Shown here in pieces: positions 20,401-30,327 of a DNA stretch of 64,000 nt. Each line of letters opens with the position of its first letter. Within the stretch, counting starts at the first letter, position 1. The stretch is from Symbiodinium natans (Eukaryota; Sar; Dinophyceae; Suessiales; Symbiodiniaceae). The notes under the pieces are model-generated. The model saw only the letters and a list, made by a program, of their open reading frames with translations, was not told the origin of the DNA and did no database searches. A program made the position numbers and the translations under genes. Location of the stretch: positions 150,001 through 214,000 of the forward strand of contig CAJNDS010002671.1 of NCBI GenBank assembly GCA_905221605.1. Reading direction: 5' to 3'.

Positions 20401-22647
20401 GCGATATTGCAGTCTGCTTTACAAGATGCAAAGAAGATGCATCAGAAGGGTACGTCCCACTTCTTCGGAGAAGCCGTCTGCTGCGCGCCCACGCGCCCAC
20501 GCGCCCACGCGCCCGCGCCAACATGTCCACGCGCCCCTCGCCCATGCGCCCACGTGCCCACGTGCCCACGTGCCCATGCGCCCATGCGCCCACGGCCCCG
20601 CGCGCGCTCTCGCGCTCACGCACACGCACACGCACACACATGTGCGCACACAAACGCACAAGATGTGCGCGCGCACACGCACACATGTGCGCACACATGC
20701 GCGCTCAGTCTGTGTACTTGTTGTGCCTCATCTGGGACCGAGACCTGTTTGTCATCGCAGCGCGTGGAACCTTCCAGTGATGAACAGCTTCTAAGTTTGC
20801 CTTCCTCGCCCACAGGTGTCATCTCTCGGGTGTTGAAGCACAAGCTGGTTTTCATTGAGACAGTCGCCGCTGGACTCAAAAACACAGGTACACAAGATCT
20901 TGCCTGAACTTGCCCAAGCGGTCCCAGAACGCTTTGTAGTGGGAGGACAAACAGCGGAGGTGCAGTGTCGTACTAGGTCAGGCGTTGCATCAGGCTTATT
21001 GCGCTGAGGACGTGGTTGCCACCACATATGCCCTCAACCTCTATCGCCAGGCGTGGATTGTTGTGGCTTTCGACTTTCTCGGGTAGATTTGCATTTGCTC
21101 CGCTTAGTCTTGGTATATCTTGGTCTTTGTCTCTTTGTGCCGACCGCCAAGCGCGTTAGGAAATTGGAGGTTTCAAGACATGTCTTCTCGCCACATGTTG
21201 TTGGTGTTAGAAGTTTATGATGGCGCGGCTTCTTCTCACAATTGGTTTTGCAGCCCAAGAGTCTCCGGATTTTTGCAGATTGCGGCCAGGCCTGTGACTC
21301 TGGACAAGGAGCTGTCTTTCTCAGCGTTGCTCGCGGAAAGGCTGTGACACCTGCAATGTTGCATTTCTCTCAGGCTGTCCCTACAGTAAGCTTTAGAGGA
21401 TTGTTACTTGAACTCATGCCAACACGCGTGGTCGCTTGATGCAGGTCAATGGGTGGGTGAAGTTTTGCTTGTTTGAGTTAGCTTGCGAGATGCATGAAGA
21501 ATGCGACCTGATCAGGTGGCTGAGGGTATCGACTTTGATCGACATTACGGCCGCTGCGTCGTGCTGTTTGGAGCCCTCTGGCTTGTGCTTGTTGTTCAGC
21601 CGCTGCGCATACTGCCGAAAGACTGCTTAGAATATGCAATATCTGATATGAGTTTCCGACTGCTTGGAGAGCTGAAAGCTTGTCATCGACATCCCAACTG
21701 AGGTTCCGTTTCAGTACACGCTGTCTCGAGAACTGCGGGCGAGGTGCACCCATAAGGAAGCATTTGATCATTCTGTGGCCTTTGGTGCTGTGCAGAGCAT
21801 TCACATTGGCAGAAAGCTTCTCATGCTGATGTTTCTATAGAACCTACAACACTGGTAGACCTACAGCTGCATTAGCTGCATGCCCATGCATCAACCGTGG
21901 GCTGGGGTCAAGAGCTCTTGTTCTAGGCTGGAGTTTCTCCGCCAGCACTACGACATCAAGGATCGCAGCTTTGCAATCTTAGGGTAGGATTGTGGGCAAG
22001 GCGGTCAGACAGATCCTCACGTGGCATGTGTTCACCGGCACTTGAGCAGCTGCAGTATCCCACCCAGTGCCATTGAGGTGCTTCCGCAGAGATGCCTTGA
22101 ATCGGAGCCATCCCCTTGGGTGCCTGTGAGGAGTCAGAGTTCCTCAACTTCGATGCCATGAGGCAGGCCTCACAATGTCTTGGCCGCGTCATCCGTTCCA
22201 AGCGTCTCTTGCTTGGAATTGGGCAGCCCCCCCCCCCCCCACCAGGTTCCTGCCATTTTGCCTGCCAGTTTGTGCTTGAAACGGCGGAGCCCGAGGCGAT
22301 TATGGAGTCATGATCTTTGCTGACCAGAGATACGCCCGAAGGGACAAAAGATCCAAGATCCCGGACTGGATGCTCGGCTTTCAAGGTTGCATGTGCTGCA
22401 ACACATATGAAGTCATGATTGTTTGGAAAGGTTCCCCTTGTGCATCTCTTTTCATTCATTTGAAGCTAAACGCCGCTGCTTGAGGATCCGAAACTTCCTG
22501 GATCCAGGCCACGTTGCCATGGCTATTGATGTGGCAGTCGAGGCTGCGCAGAACTTTTTGCTGCAAATGTCGCAGCCCTATGTCTCCCGGCGCACGATTT
22601 GGAAATCAAGCGAAAGAAGTGTTGCAAATCAGTGCCCGCATTTCTAA
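15235..22647 (+). CDS. XPD: XPD/ERCC2-type TFIIH helicase, 3' exons
   Basis: Continues the frame left at 2224. Main exons: 15235-15308 (AHNIDDVCIESLSVKLNR), 16187-16238, 16397 to about 16440 (EYKRLVQGLRQA), about 16787-16888 (QSPVLPEDLVSEAIPG), 17054-17133 (NIRRAEHFIALLRRDL), about 19195-19340, about 19420-19565 (SVVLTSGTISPLEMYPK, motif III), about 19690-19785 (ERKCLCPLI), about 19857-19887, 20006-20077, 20251-20320 (FFTSYRYLEQVLEKWYETG), about 20818-20850 (LVFIET), about 21005-21050, about 21278-21343 (GAVFLSVARGK), about 21497-21565 (VAEGIDFDRHYGRC, motif V), about 21702-21750, about 21928-21964, 22128-22203 (FDAMRQASQCLGRVIRSK, motif VI), 22296-22384 (GVMIFADQRYARRDKR), about 22481-22647 ending in TAA. 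All helicase motifs seen are intact. One short stretch between 17133 and 19195 was not placed. Confidence 0.93.
16920..17036. repeat. TATA-type AT repeat in XPD intron
   Basis: TA/ATATAC-rich tract filling most of the 165-bp GA-AG intron 16889-17053. Confidence 0.9.
17349..17407. repeat. (GT)n microsatellite
   Basis: An uninterrupted run of about 28 GT dinucleotides, inside an XPD intron. Confidence 0.95.
18240..18530. repeat. Degenerate repeat with CAAATCACAAGCCCTGGTCC motif
   Basis: Variants of this motif recur near 18270, 18308, 18375, 18420 and 18482, often followed by TAAG or CAAG and TTTGG. Spacing is uneven, so this is a decayed minisatellite rather than a clean array. Confidence 0.45.
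20482..20705. repeat. CGCCCA / CACACG alternating purine-pyrimidine tract
   Basis: About ten copies of a CGCCCA(CG/TG) unit pass into CACACG and TGCGCACACA stretches. It is strongly alternating purine-pyrimidine, and sits in the XPD intron between FFTSYRYLEQV and LVFIET exons. Confidence 0.85.
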
Positions 22648-22925
22648 GTTTGTACTTGATTATTAAATCATCTCCATCAATCGAGCCGTGTCAGCCTGTG
22701 CCCCCAATTTCAAGATGCTCAGGAAGAGAAGAAAGGTGTCGGAGCATCTGTGCTCAGTCCGGAAGCTTTGAAGGATAGGGTCCGCCAGGATGGGTAGGGG
22801 GTTCTGTCTGTCCTGGAGTGCAGAGATTTGGAGGAGATGCAGGAGGAGGCGCGCAGCCTCCAAACTGCAGAGGTGCCTTGCATCAAGTGAGGTTCGAGTT
22901 CTGCTTCAATAACATGGAGACTGCT
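22648..22925. other. XPD 3' flank
   Basis: Follows the XPD stop. Probably 3' untranslated sequence and spacer; no gene seen. Confidence 0.5.
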
Positions 22926-24110
22926 ATATAATCCACATACGTATATATATATATACATAAATATAAAGATATCAATATACAAATATATAAATAGGAAAAT
23001 AGAAATATATAAATAGATAAATCTATGAATATATAAATCTATGAATATATAAATATATAAACATATAAATATATAAATATATAAATGTATACATATATAA
23101 ATATATAAATATATAATTTTTTAAACATATAAAAATATAAATATATAAATCTATGAATATATAAATATGAAAAATCAATAATAAATAAATATAATAGATA
23201 TAAAATATATAGAAATATATAAATATATAAATATATAAATATATAAATATATAAATATATAAAAATATATAAATATATAATATATATGAATATATAAATA
23301 TATAAATATACAATATATAAAAATTAAAAAATATATAAAAAATTAATTATATAATATATTAAAATATAAAATAACATATATATATAGAGATATTGAAATA
23401 TATATATATATAGGATAGATATATAGATATATAGATGATAGATATATCGATATTCGACGAATATCTATCTTATATTATATATATAATTATAGATATATAG
23501 ATGTATAGATAAAGATATAGATATATAGATAATATGAATATAAATCATATATAAATATATATATATAAATAAATATACAAATATATAAATATATAAATAT
23601 ATATATAAATATATAATATATACAATAATATAATATAATATCATATATACATATATAATATATATATAATAATATAAATAAATATATATACATATATATA
23701 TAATATATATTATAAAATATAAATTATATAAAATATAAATATTGAAAAAAATATGAACAAAATACAAAACCATAATATATTATTAATATTTTATATATTT
23801 GTAAATATATTATAAATATATTAATATGTAAATATACAAATATATAAATACATAAATACATAAATAGAAAAAATAAATAGAACAAATACAAATATACACA
23901 TGCTTAAATATGTAAATATACATATATATATATATATAAACATGGAAAAATAAAGATAAATATTGATATACATGTAACATAAACTTACATATAAATACAA
24001 ATATACGTATATAAATATAAACATAAATATAAATATTGATATGAATATAAATATACATATTAATATAAATATGAATATAAATGCAAATATAAATATAAAA
24101 CATATTTCCT
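22926..24110. repeat. AT-rich minisatellite island
   Basis: About 1.2 kb of ATATAAAT-type 8-bp units with variants such as AATCTATGAATATATAAAT, ATAAACAT and AAATACAAATATAC. It contains almost no G or C, in sharp contrast with the flanking DNA. Open frames through it encode only Y/I/F-rich repeats and are not genes. Confidence 0.95.
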
Positions 24111-24990
24111 GGTAAAAGTTGGTTTTGGTCAGGAAACGCAACTTTTACCTTGTACATGTTGGTTTTCCTCAGAAAAACAAATTTTTCCCCAGCAAAAAGT
24201 TGGTTTTGGCAAGACAACTTTGATTTTGTAATGGGATTCTTATTAAATTGAATAAAATTCTTATGAATCTTCGTAGGATTCTTATCCAGTTGCATATCAG
24301 ACAAATTAATTTTCATAGGGCCCATATGAATTTCAACAAGGTTCTCATTCATCTTCAAGTTATTATTCCAACAGGGTTCCGATTGAACATAAACGGGCTC
24401 CTACTTTTTAGGATTCCTATTGGTGCCTATTCATCTGAATAAGGCTCCAAGCAATTTTTTTTAGTTTCTCCGCAATTTTAACAGCATTCCCATTGCTATT
24501 TTTTTAATCGGATCCATATGAATTAAGAATAGGACGCCTAGTAGTTTTTACGAGGGTTCATTGATTTTTATAGGATTCCTGTTGATTCCTACTAATTTTA
24601 AGAGGATTCTTCTTAATTTTAAACGGATTCCTAGTAATTTCTATAGGGACCTTATGAATTTCATAGGATTCGTACTGATTTGTAATAGGATGCCTTTTCA
24701 TGTTTTGTCAGATGAAGAGAAGTTTTGATGGTATTCCCATGATTTTCCTTCTCTTCCTAGTAATTTTTATAGGGCTCCTATTAGTCTTTATGCACTTTAA
24801 GTAGTATTCCCCTGAATTTTAATATGGGGTTCCTATGAACTTAATATGCTTCCAATAATTGTAATTGGATTCCTGTTACATTTAGTACGACTCCCTTTAT
24901 TTTTTGTAATGTTAATTGTAACAGGATTCCTATCAAATTCATACGAGTCCTATGAATCCTGCTAATTTAATAATAAGAACCCTATTGAAA
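24110..24990. repeat. Degenerate ~30-bp repeat, consensus TAGGATTCCTATTAATTTTA
   Basis: Variants of AGGATTCCTA, TTCTTATTAA and similar recur more than twenty times. Clear tandem spacing of about 30 bp shows between 24570 and 24700. Earlier copies alternate with GGTTTTGGTCAGG-type words near 24110-24210. Confidence 0.75.
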
Positions 24991-25756
24991 AGTAATTGGA
25001 ATCCAATAAACTTGAAAGCGATCCACCATCTCGAGCAAATGGAACAATCGCTCGAGCAATTGCTGAGTGGATCATTGCTCGAGCATGAAATGATTTGAAT
25101 CATTACTAGTTTTGACTTAAAACAATTGCATGAATCAACAATCTGAGTGAAACTCATGAAATTCATGAAGCTAAATAGACCAAGACTAAATTAAGCAAAT
25201 TAGGTACATTAACAAAATTATTTATCTAGTTCCATGACCAAACCGCGCGGCTAAGTCTGTACTTGCACATACTAGGGGATTTCTTCACTCGACATCGCCT
25301 CCGGGTATGTCATGGGTGGGCGGGGAGGGGTTTTGTGAGCTTCTTTTTGTGGTCTCGGGCTGCCACCCCCCCGCGCCTCCCCGCCGCCGTGGTATCCCCC
25401 CCCCCCCATCCTCCCTTGGCCCTTGGATCCCTACCCCCACGCCCCCACCCCCCTGTGGTGTGGTTGGGGGTCAGGGTTCGGGTTTAAGGTTTGAGGTTTA
25501 AGGTTTAGGGCCTACCCCTGCGCCCCCTGTTAAGTTTCTTGCGGGTGGGTTGTAGCCTTTTTGAAAAAAGAGAGCAAAATACGTGTTTCGATCTAGTTCT
25601 CAAATTTCAGAAGTGGTCCGATTGACGTTTTGGAACTTTCGTTAGCTAAAGCACGGGTATGTCCGCAAACCTGCACATGCCAAAGCCCAAAACCCTATGA
25701 CCCTAAACAACGTGGAGGGGCGAGACAGCAAGGGAAGGGAGAGTGGAGGGCTAGGT
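24991..25756. other. Spacer with CTCGAGCAAT inverted motifs and telomere-like words
   Basis: Near 25030-25085 the word TCGCTCGAGCAATTGCT and relatives form short inverted repeats. From about 25330 the DNA turns GC-rich, with poly(C) tracts and degenerate TTTAAGG/TTTAGGG words at 25467-25510. No gene recognised. Confidence 0.5.
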
Positions 25757-26169
25757 TTAGAGGTGGCAGATTGTGAGCAAGCCATAACAATGTTGAAGCC
25801 CGGAAAACCTGAGCATTATGCATTGCTTAGCCATTCCTAGCGTAGACATAAGATCCGCAAGAGAAGAACAAGGAGCCACAAAGGCCAAGCAAGAGATTGC
25901 AATGCAATTCACGCAACGCACCGGAGAGCAAATGATGTGGTACCATGGACTTTCGCTCCTGGCCCAAACCAACGCCTTTGAACTCACGACGGTGTGGCCT
26001 GTCCATGCCTCTGAGTGCATCACCGGCCCACCCTTGGCTCGCGCGCCTGCTAAGGATCCTGGTTCTGGCAGTCAGGCGGCATGTCTGACTGGTTGAAGCC
26101 AGCCGGCAAGGACCGAGCCCTGGCTGTTAAGGTCCCCGTCAGGCATAAGCCGCAGAGTGCTCAGCTTGG

Positions 26170-27090
26170 TTGCGACCCGCAGCGTCGACACCTTATTTCT
26201 GTGGTAGCAAGCCTGCTGTCAGTGCCTCTGTGGGGTCTCTTGAAGACAGGCTCCAGGAAGTCGCTTCGGCTTCCGAGGATGAAGAGCCACAGATGGACAG
26301 ATTGCGCTGGGCGTGCCCAGTGTGCCACTGCGTCATCCGTGGGAGGTCATCCGCTGCACTTGCCGGGTCCAAAAGGTGGCATCTCCAATTGCGCCATCCT
26401 CGCTTCACTCTCAAACTCGCGCAGGTGGCCAAGAAGCGTGATGCCCGTGACGTGGTACGTACAAGTGATGTTCTCCCGCCTGCGCAACAGGCTTGGATTT
26501 GCAGTATGCGCAACTACAAAGCAGCACTGCCCGCGCTCCCGCCACAAGATCACAAGCGTGCTGTCAGGTTGCACATCTCGCTTGCGCATCCCAAGGAAAC
26601 ACCTCGAAGCCTTTCAGCTAAGAAACGAATAGGGCAGCCCCACGCAAACGTTGGGTCAGCAAGACGCAACTGCGAAACACGTCAAGCGCAGGCAAGCTAA
26701 ATATATCACGCGCATTATGTTTTCACGTACAAGGCTGCGCGTGCCACTGAGCGGGGAAGTTTGGTGTGCTGCAGGCGTTGCCTTTCGCGCCTGCAACGTG
26801 AGGACCCCAAGGTGAGGAACCTGACTTGTGAAGAGCGCCTGGATAGGCTGCGTAACATGGCTTGGGTCAGAATGCGTCAGCGTATGTGGTGGCGTCGGCT
26901 TGAGAACTCCGCTCAGGAAGCGCAAGAGTTCCTGCGCCACTCAGGCCTTCGCGCTGAGGACATAGAGGAACTTGTTGGTCTTCATGCGCCGCCCACGAAG
27001 CGGCTAATCCAATGGGCAAAGCTTAAGGCCAAGGCCAAAGCTCGGCCCACTGCTCAGGAGAGTCAGTCATTCGTCCCTCGGCTGAGCTGA
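26170..27090 (+). pseudogene. Retroelement-like zinc-finger ORF with in-frame stop
   Basis: One reading frame runs about 305 codons, broken only by TAA at 26698-26700. The first part has a C2H2-like arrangement: WACPVCHCVI followed about 20 residues later by WHLQLRHP, then K/R/H-rich sequence. The second part has LVCCRRCLSRLQ, a second CxxC, and a long basic helical tail ending in KLKAKAKARPTAQ and a stop at 27088-27090. Paired CxxC/HxxxxH elements like this occur in my memory of zinc-finger tails of dinoflagellate non-LTR retroelement proteins, but no reverse transcriptase or endonuclease is visible here. The in-frame stop suggests a decayed copy, or two separate exons. No start codon is evident. 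Confidence 0.4.
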
Positions 27091-27305
27091 TCAAAACGCA
27101 GCTGAGGGAAAGGGTTTGAACACCTGACAAGCGCCGGACATCAGAAATCCCACCCCGCCCGTGAACCCCCAAATCAGCTGCCAACTGCACCTAGAAAGCC
27201 ATTCTTTGTTTAAACAAGCCCCTACACCCTATTAACCCTAATCCCCTACTGAGTGGCAGGGCTTTGCCCAGGCTGTGTTAAACATGGTGTGTCGCATCCT
27301 TTTTT

Positions 27306-27465
27306 TAGAAAACACCAGGTTTACGCCAGGCTTACACCAAATTTGCACCAAGTGTCCGAACGACACCAAGTTTACGCCAAGTTTGCGAACCACACCACGT
27401 TTACGCCAAGTTCACGCAACTATACGCCAAGTTGACGCCAGGTTTCCGAATTAGACCAGGTGACC
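27306..27465. repeat. 11-bp tandem repeat ACGCCAAGTTT
   Basis: About twelve imperfect copies (ACACCAGGTTT, ACGCCAAGTTT, ACACCAAATTT) interrupted by TCCGAACG-type spacers. Confidence 0.85.
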
Positions 27466-28612
27466 AGTTTGCAGCAAGCAGAAACAATGCCTATGTCTGG
27501 GCAGACAAGCAGCGAGAAAGAATCAAGAACAAAACCAAAGGCAGCCCAATATCGGCCCGGGCGATTTGCGTGGGCGCATAAGCAGCAACAAAAAATCGGA
27601 GCACTACCGCGCCCCCCGCCCCCCCCCCCCCCCCCCCCCCCCCCGGACACCCGGGAAGGACAAGGCAGCGAAAATGTGTGGGCGCCAAAAGCTACCGGGC
27701 GCACCCCCGCCTTTCTGGAAACCGTAAACTTCTCAGGTCTCAGCCCTGCTCGGTTTCCGCTTGTACATTGCTTTTTGAATTCAAGCACATCTTCTTTGAG
27801 GAAAGCGATTAAGGTTTCACGGATTGACAAAGTCAAGGTGGCACAGGTTTCCGAGACCCCGTCTCTGAGCCAACCCTAAACCTGTTATCCAAGCACCTTG
27901 TTCAGAGCTGGAGCTGCTAGAAGTAAACTTTATGCCATGACAAAAAATAGCATGTGAAACGGTGTTTCTCCCATCCACCTTCCGAAAGCACTCGTTCAAA
28001 ACACTTCTGGGGTTTTGGTCGAAAAACGAAGTCTCGAACACTAAAACCAGCCAGCAAGAAACATAACACCCCCCCACCCCCCCGCCCCTGTGGTGTGGGT
28101 GTGGTTGGGGGGTTAGGGCTTAGGGTTTAAGGTTTAGGGTTTAAGGTTCGGCGTTTCGGGTCTAAGGTTTAGGCCCGTTGTGTGATTGTGAAGGGGGGAA
28201 ATTTGTTGGGGGGTCGGGGATGCCATGGGGGGGGGGGGAGGGTAGGGCCCGGGAGCCCGAGACCATATACTTAGACCATATAAGTATATATATATATATA
28301 TACAACTATGTATATGTTATGTGTGGGTTTGTCTGTAAACATATCATTCTTGAGCACAATCGTTCTTGAGCACAACGTGTGGTCATGCAATTGATTAATC
28401 AACGCACCTGGATCCCAAGGCAAAGAAAGCTGACACGCTTGGTGAGCCGCTTTGATGCGAGAAGCTGCGATTTCTTGTAGGGCCCGCGCATTGCTTTCCC
28501 CGGGCATTAGTTGCGGTTGTCCACGTACCATCTCCCCTGCCCCCGTGTATGAACTCACATTTTCATTGCCTGAAGGTTCAGATTCTTTACTATCCTTCGC
28601 TCCTTCTTTTCT

Positions 28613-28650
<38 letters not shown>

Positions 28651-28670
28651 TGAAATGACTAGTACAAAGG
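27466..28670. other. Spacer with poly(C) and telomere-like words
   Basis: Holds poly(C) at 27619-27644, degenerate TTTAGGG/TTTAAGG words at 28110-28175, poly(G) at 28227-28238, a short TATA tract near 28285-28305 and (TC)n at 28617-28647. No gene recognised on either strand. Confidence 0.5.
27619..27644. repeat. Poly(C) tract, 26 bp
   Basis: Uninterrupted C run preceded by CCCCCCG. Confidence 0.95.
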
Positions 28671-28673
28671 AAC

Positions 28674-29295
28674 ATGGCCTCGAAGGAGGGTGAGCCGCCC
28701 GAGAAGCGATCCCGGCTTCGAATTTCAGAGTGATTGAGGCACGAGCTTAGCCAGTGTTCGCCTGATGATTTCAAGCAGTCCGTCTGCCAAAGCTCTGCAG
28801 AAACTGGAAATTTTCTTCGGGCACCTCGGTTTTCAGCCTTCGCTGGTCTTGACATGATGTGACGTGTCGACCTTCGAGCCGAAAGGAAGATGTCATGGGC
28901 ATGTGTGCAACACATATGCAGCTTAGGTTTTTTATCTTTCGAATGATTGGGCCAGCCGAAAAGATATTGCCAGCTCTTGCCTGGCAGACCCTGATGGTTT
29001 TGAGCTTTTGAGGCATGCCTGTACAGGAGATGCATGCCCATTGCTGGTCCTTGTAGATATAGCTTCCTCAGCTTGGAGTAGTACAGGGAGAGTGAAAGAG
29101 CAATGCGTAGTAGGGGCCCGCTGATTATTTGCACAAAATCGTGCCTGAATAGCTTGAACAAAGAGGCTAGTCATTCAGCATGTGACGGCCGCTTTCCTTG
29201 TCAGTCCTCCTGTCGAAATCCGTTTGGCCGGGGAGCAAATGTGTGCCCATCTTGCCGACCTTGTGAAAAAAGCTGGCAGTGCTGTGAATGAGCGA
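28674..29295 (+). other. Candidate 5' exons of an unidentified gene
   Basis: ATG at 28674 opens MASKEGEPPEKRSRLRISE then stop, a plausible first exon with a basic patch. An exon-like frame after a CATTCAG acceptor near 29169 reads HVTAAFLVSPPVEIRLAGEQ then MCAHLADLVKKAGSAVNE. A further frame near 29385-29435 (PNIDNEHLLLEKLVRAG) ends at a GGGTAAG donor-like site. These could be the start of the acetyltransferase gene downstream or of another gene. I do not recognise the family. The rest of 28670-30020 shows nothing else. Confidence 0.3.
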
Positions 29296-30019
29296 ACGCA
29301 TCCTGGCACTGCAGGTGCGAAACTAGTTCCTCCTTTTCCATACAGGGCCCCTTTCCTCCATGTTTCAGCATTCCCTCCACCCACCCCCAATATAGATAAT
29401 GAACATCTTCTGCTAGAAAAGCTGGTTAGGGCCGGGTAAGTTCTTGTCGGAGTCGGTGCTCTGCTTCGTTTCTGCCAAAGGTCCAGGACCCCTGCAGTTA
29501 AAGGGAAACGAAACACCAGCAATCTTGTGTGGTTCGGGTATGGAGCTTGCCGCCTGCGCCATGAATTCCAAAGACTCAGAACTTCAGATGCACCCTGAAT
29601 CGCAGCCCCTCTCACCCGCCAATAGTCGGGTTCCATCATTGTCTGTGTAGTGTTGGGACACTGTTGGGTATTGGTTGGTGTGCGCTGCGGGGCCCGCGGG
29701 CGGGTCGAGGCACTGAATGGGGGGAGCTGGACCATGCAAGTAACTTCACGCTGCAGCATCTAAGGTGCTGCCATCATGCAAGATGTAGAAAGCAGGATGC
29801 CACCGTCAACTCTTCAAGGATGAAGGAACAGAGCATCCCCACCCAGCTCAAAGTCCAGAGACGGTTATTCGAGAAAACTCTTCTAGTTGACAAGTTTCGC
29901 GTGCTTTCTCCGCTTCGATGGACCGTGAGCTTGGGCCACTGCCGCACTGGCCCGCTGCCTCCTTGGCTTTCCGCCGCGTTCGAAAGGAGGAGCTGATTGA
30001 ACTGACCCTTCGTAGCATA

Positions 30020-30287
30020 ATCCCTTCCCCCTAGTACTAAAACCCCTCCCCCCCCCCCTCCCTAATTCTGAAATTCGCCTGGGCCCGAAAAATATTTTAA
30101 AATTAGGGGGGGTCTAAATCCTAAAACCTGAATTCCGAAACCCCTAATGGCTCAACTCAAGGGCGAAGGCCCTGAACCCCTCCCCCCCTAAATCCCAAAC
30201 AGGTTTAGTATTGGGCTGGGTGCCGGCAGGGCCCGGCAAAAATAATATTTAAATTTAGGGGGGGTTTTAGTATTAGGGGGAAGGGAT
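30020..30287. mobile_element. MITE with 27-bp terminal inverted repeats, TA target duplication
   Basis: The left end ATCCCTTCCCCCTAGTACTA (then AAACCCC) is the reverse complement, with one mismatch, of the right end GGGGTTTTAGTATTAGGGGG (then AAGGGAT). Both ends are bordered by TA (30018-30019 and 30288-30289), which fits a Tc1/mariner-type TA duplication. The 268-bp body has no coding frame and carries an internal direct repeat of a GGGCCCG...AATTAGGGGGGG block (near 30085-30112 and 30227-30264). Non-autonomous. It lies about 40 bp before the first recognised exon of the acetyltransferase gene. Confidence 0.85.
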
Positions 30288-30327
30288 TAAGTGGTGTTCG
30301 GCCGAAACCCTGCCTGATAATACGAGA

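Noticed and set aside
22926-24358. Minus-strand frames rich in Tyr/Ile
   Set aside because: Readings of the A/T minisatellite; no coding signal.
28271-29161. 296-codon minus-strand frame
   Set aside because: Runs through the (TC)n tract as Arg-Glu repeats and shows no domain; plus-strand exon candidates in the same place look better.
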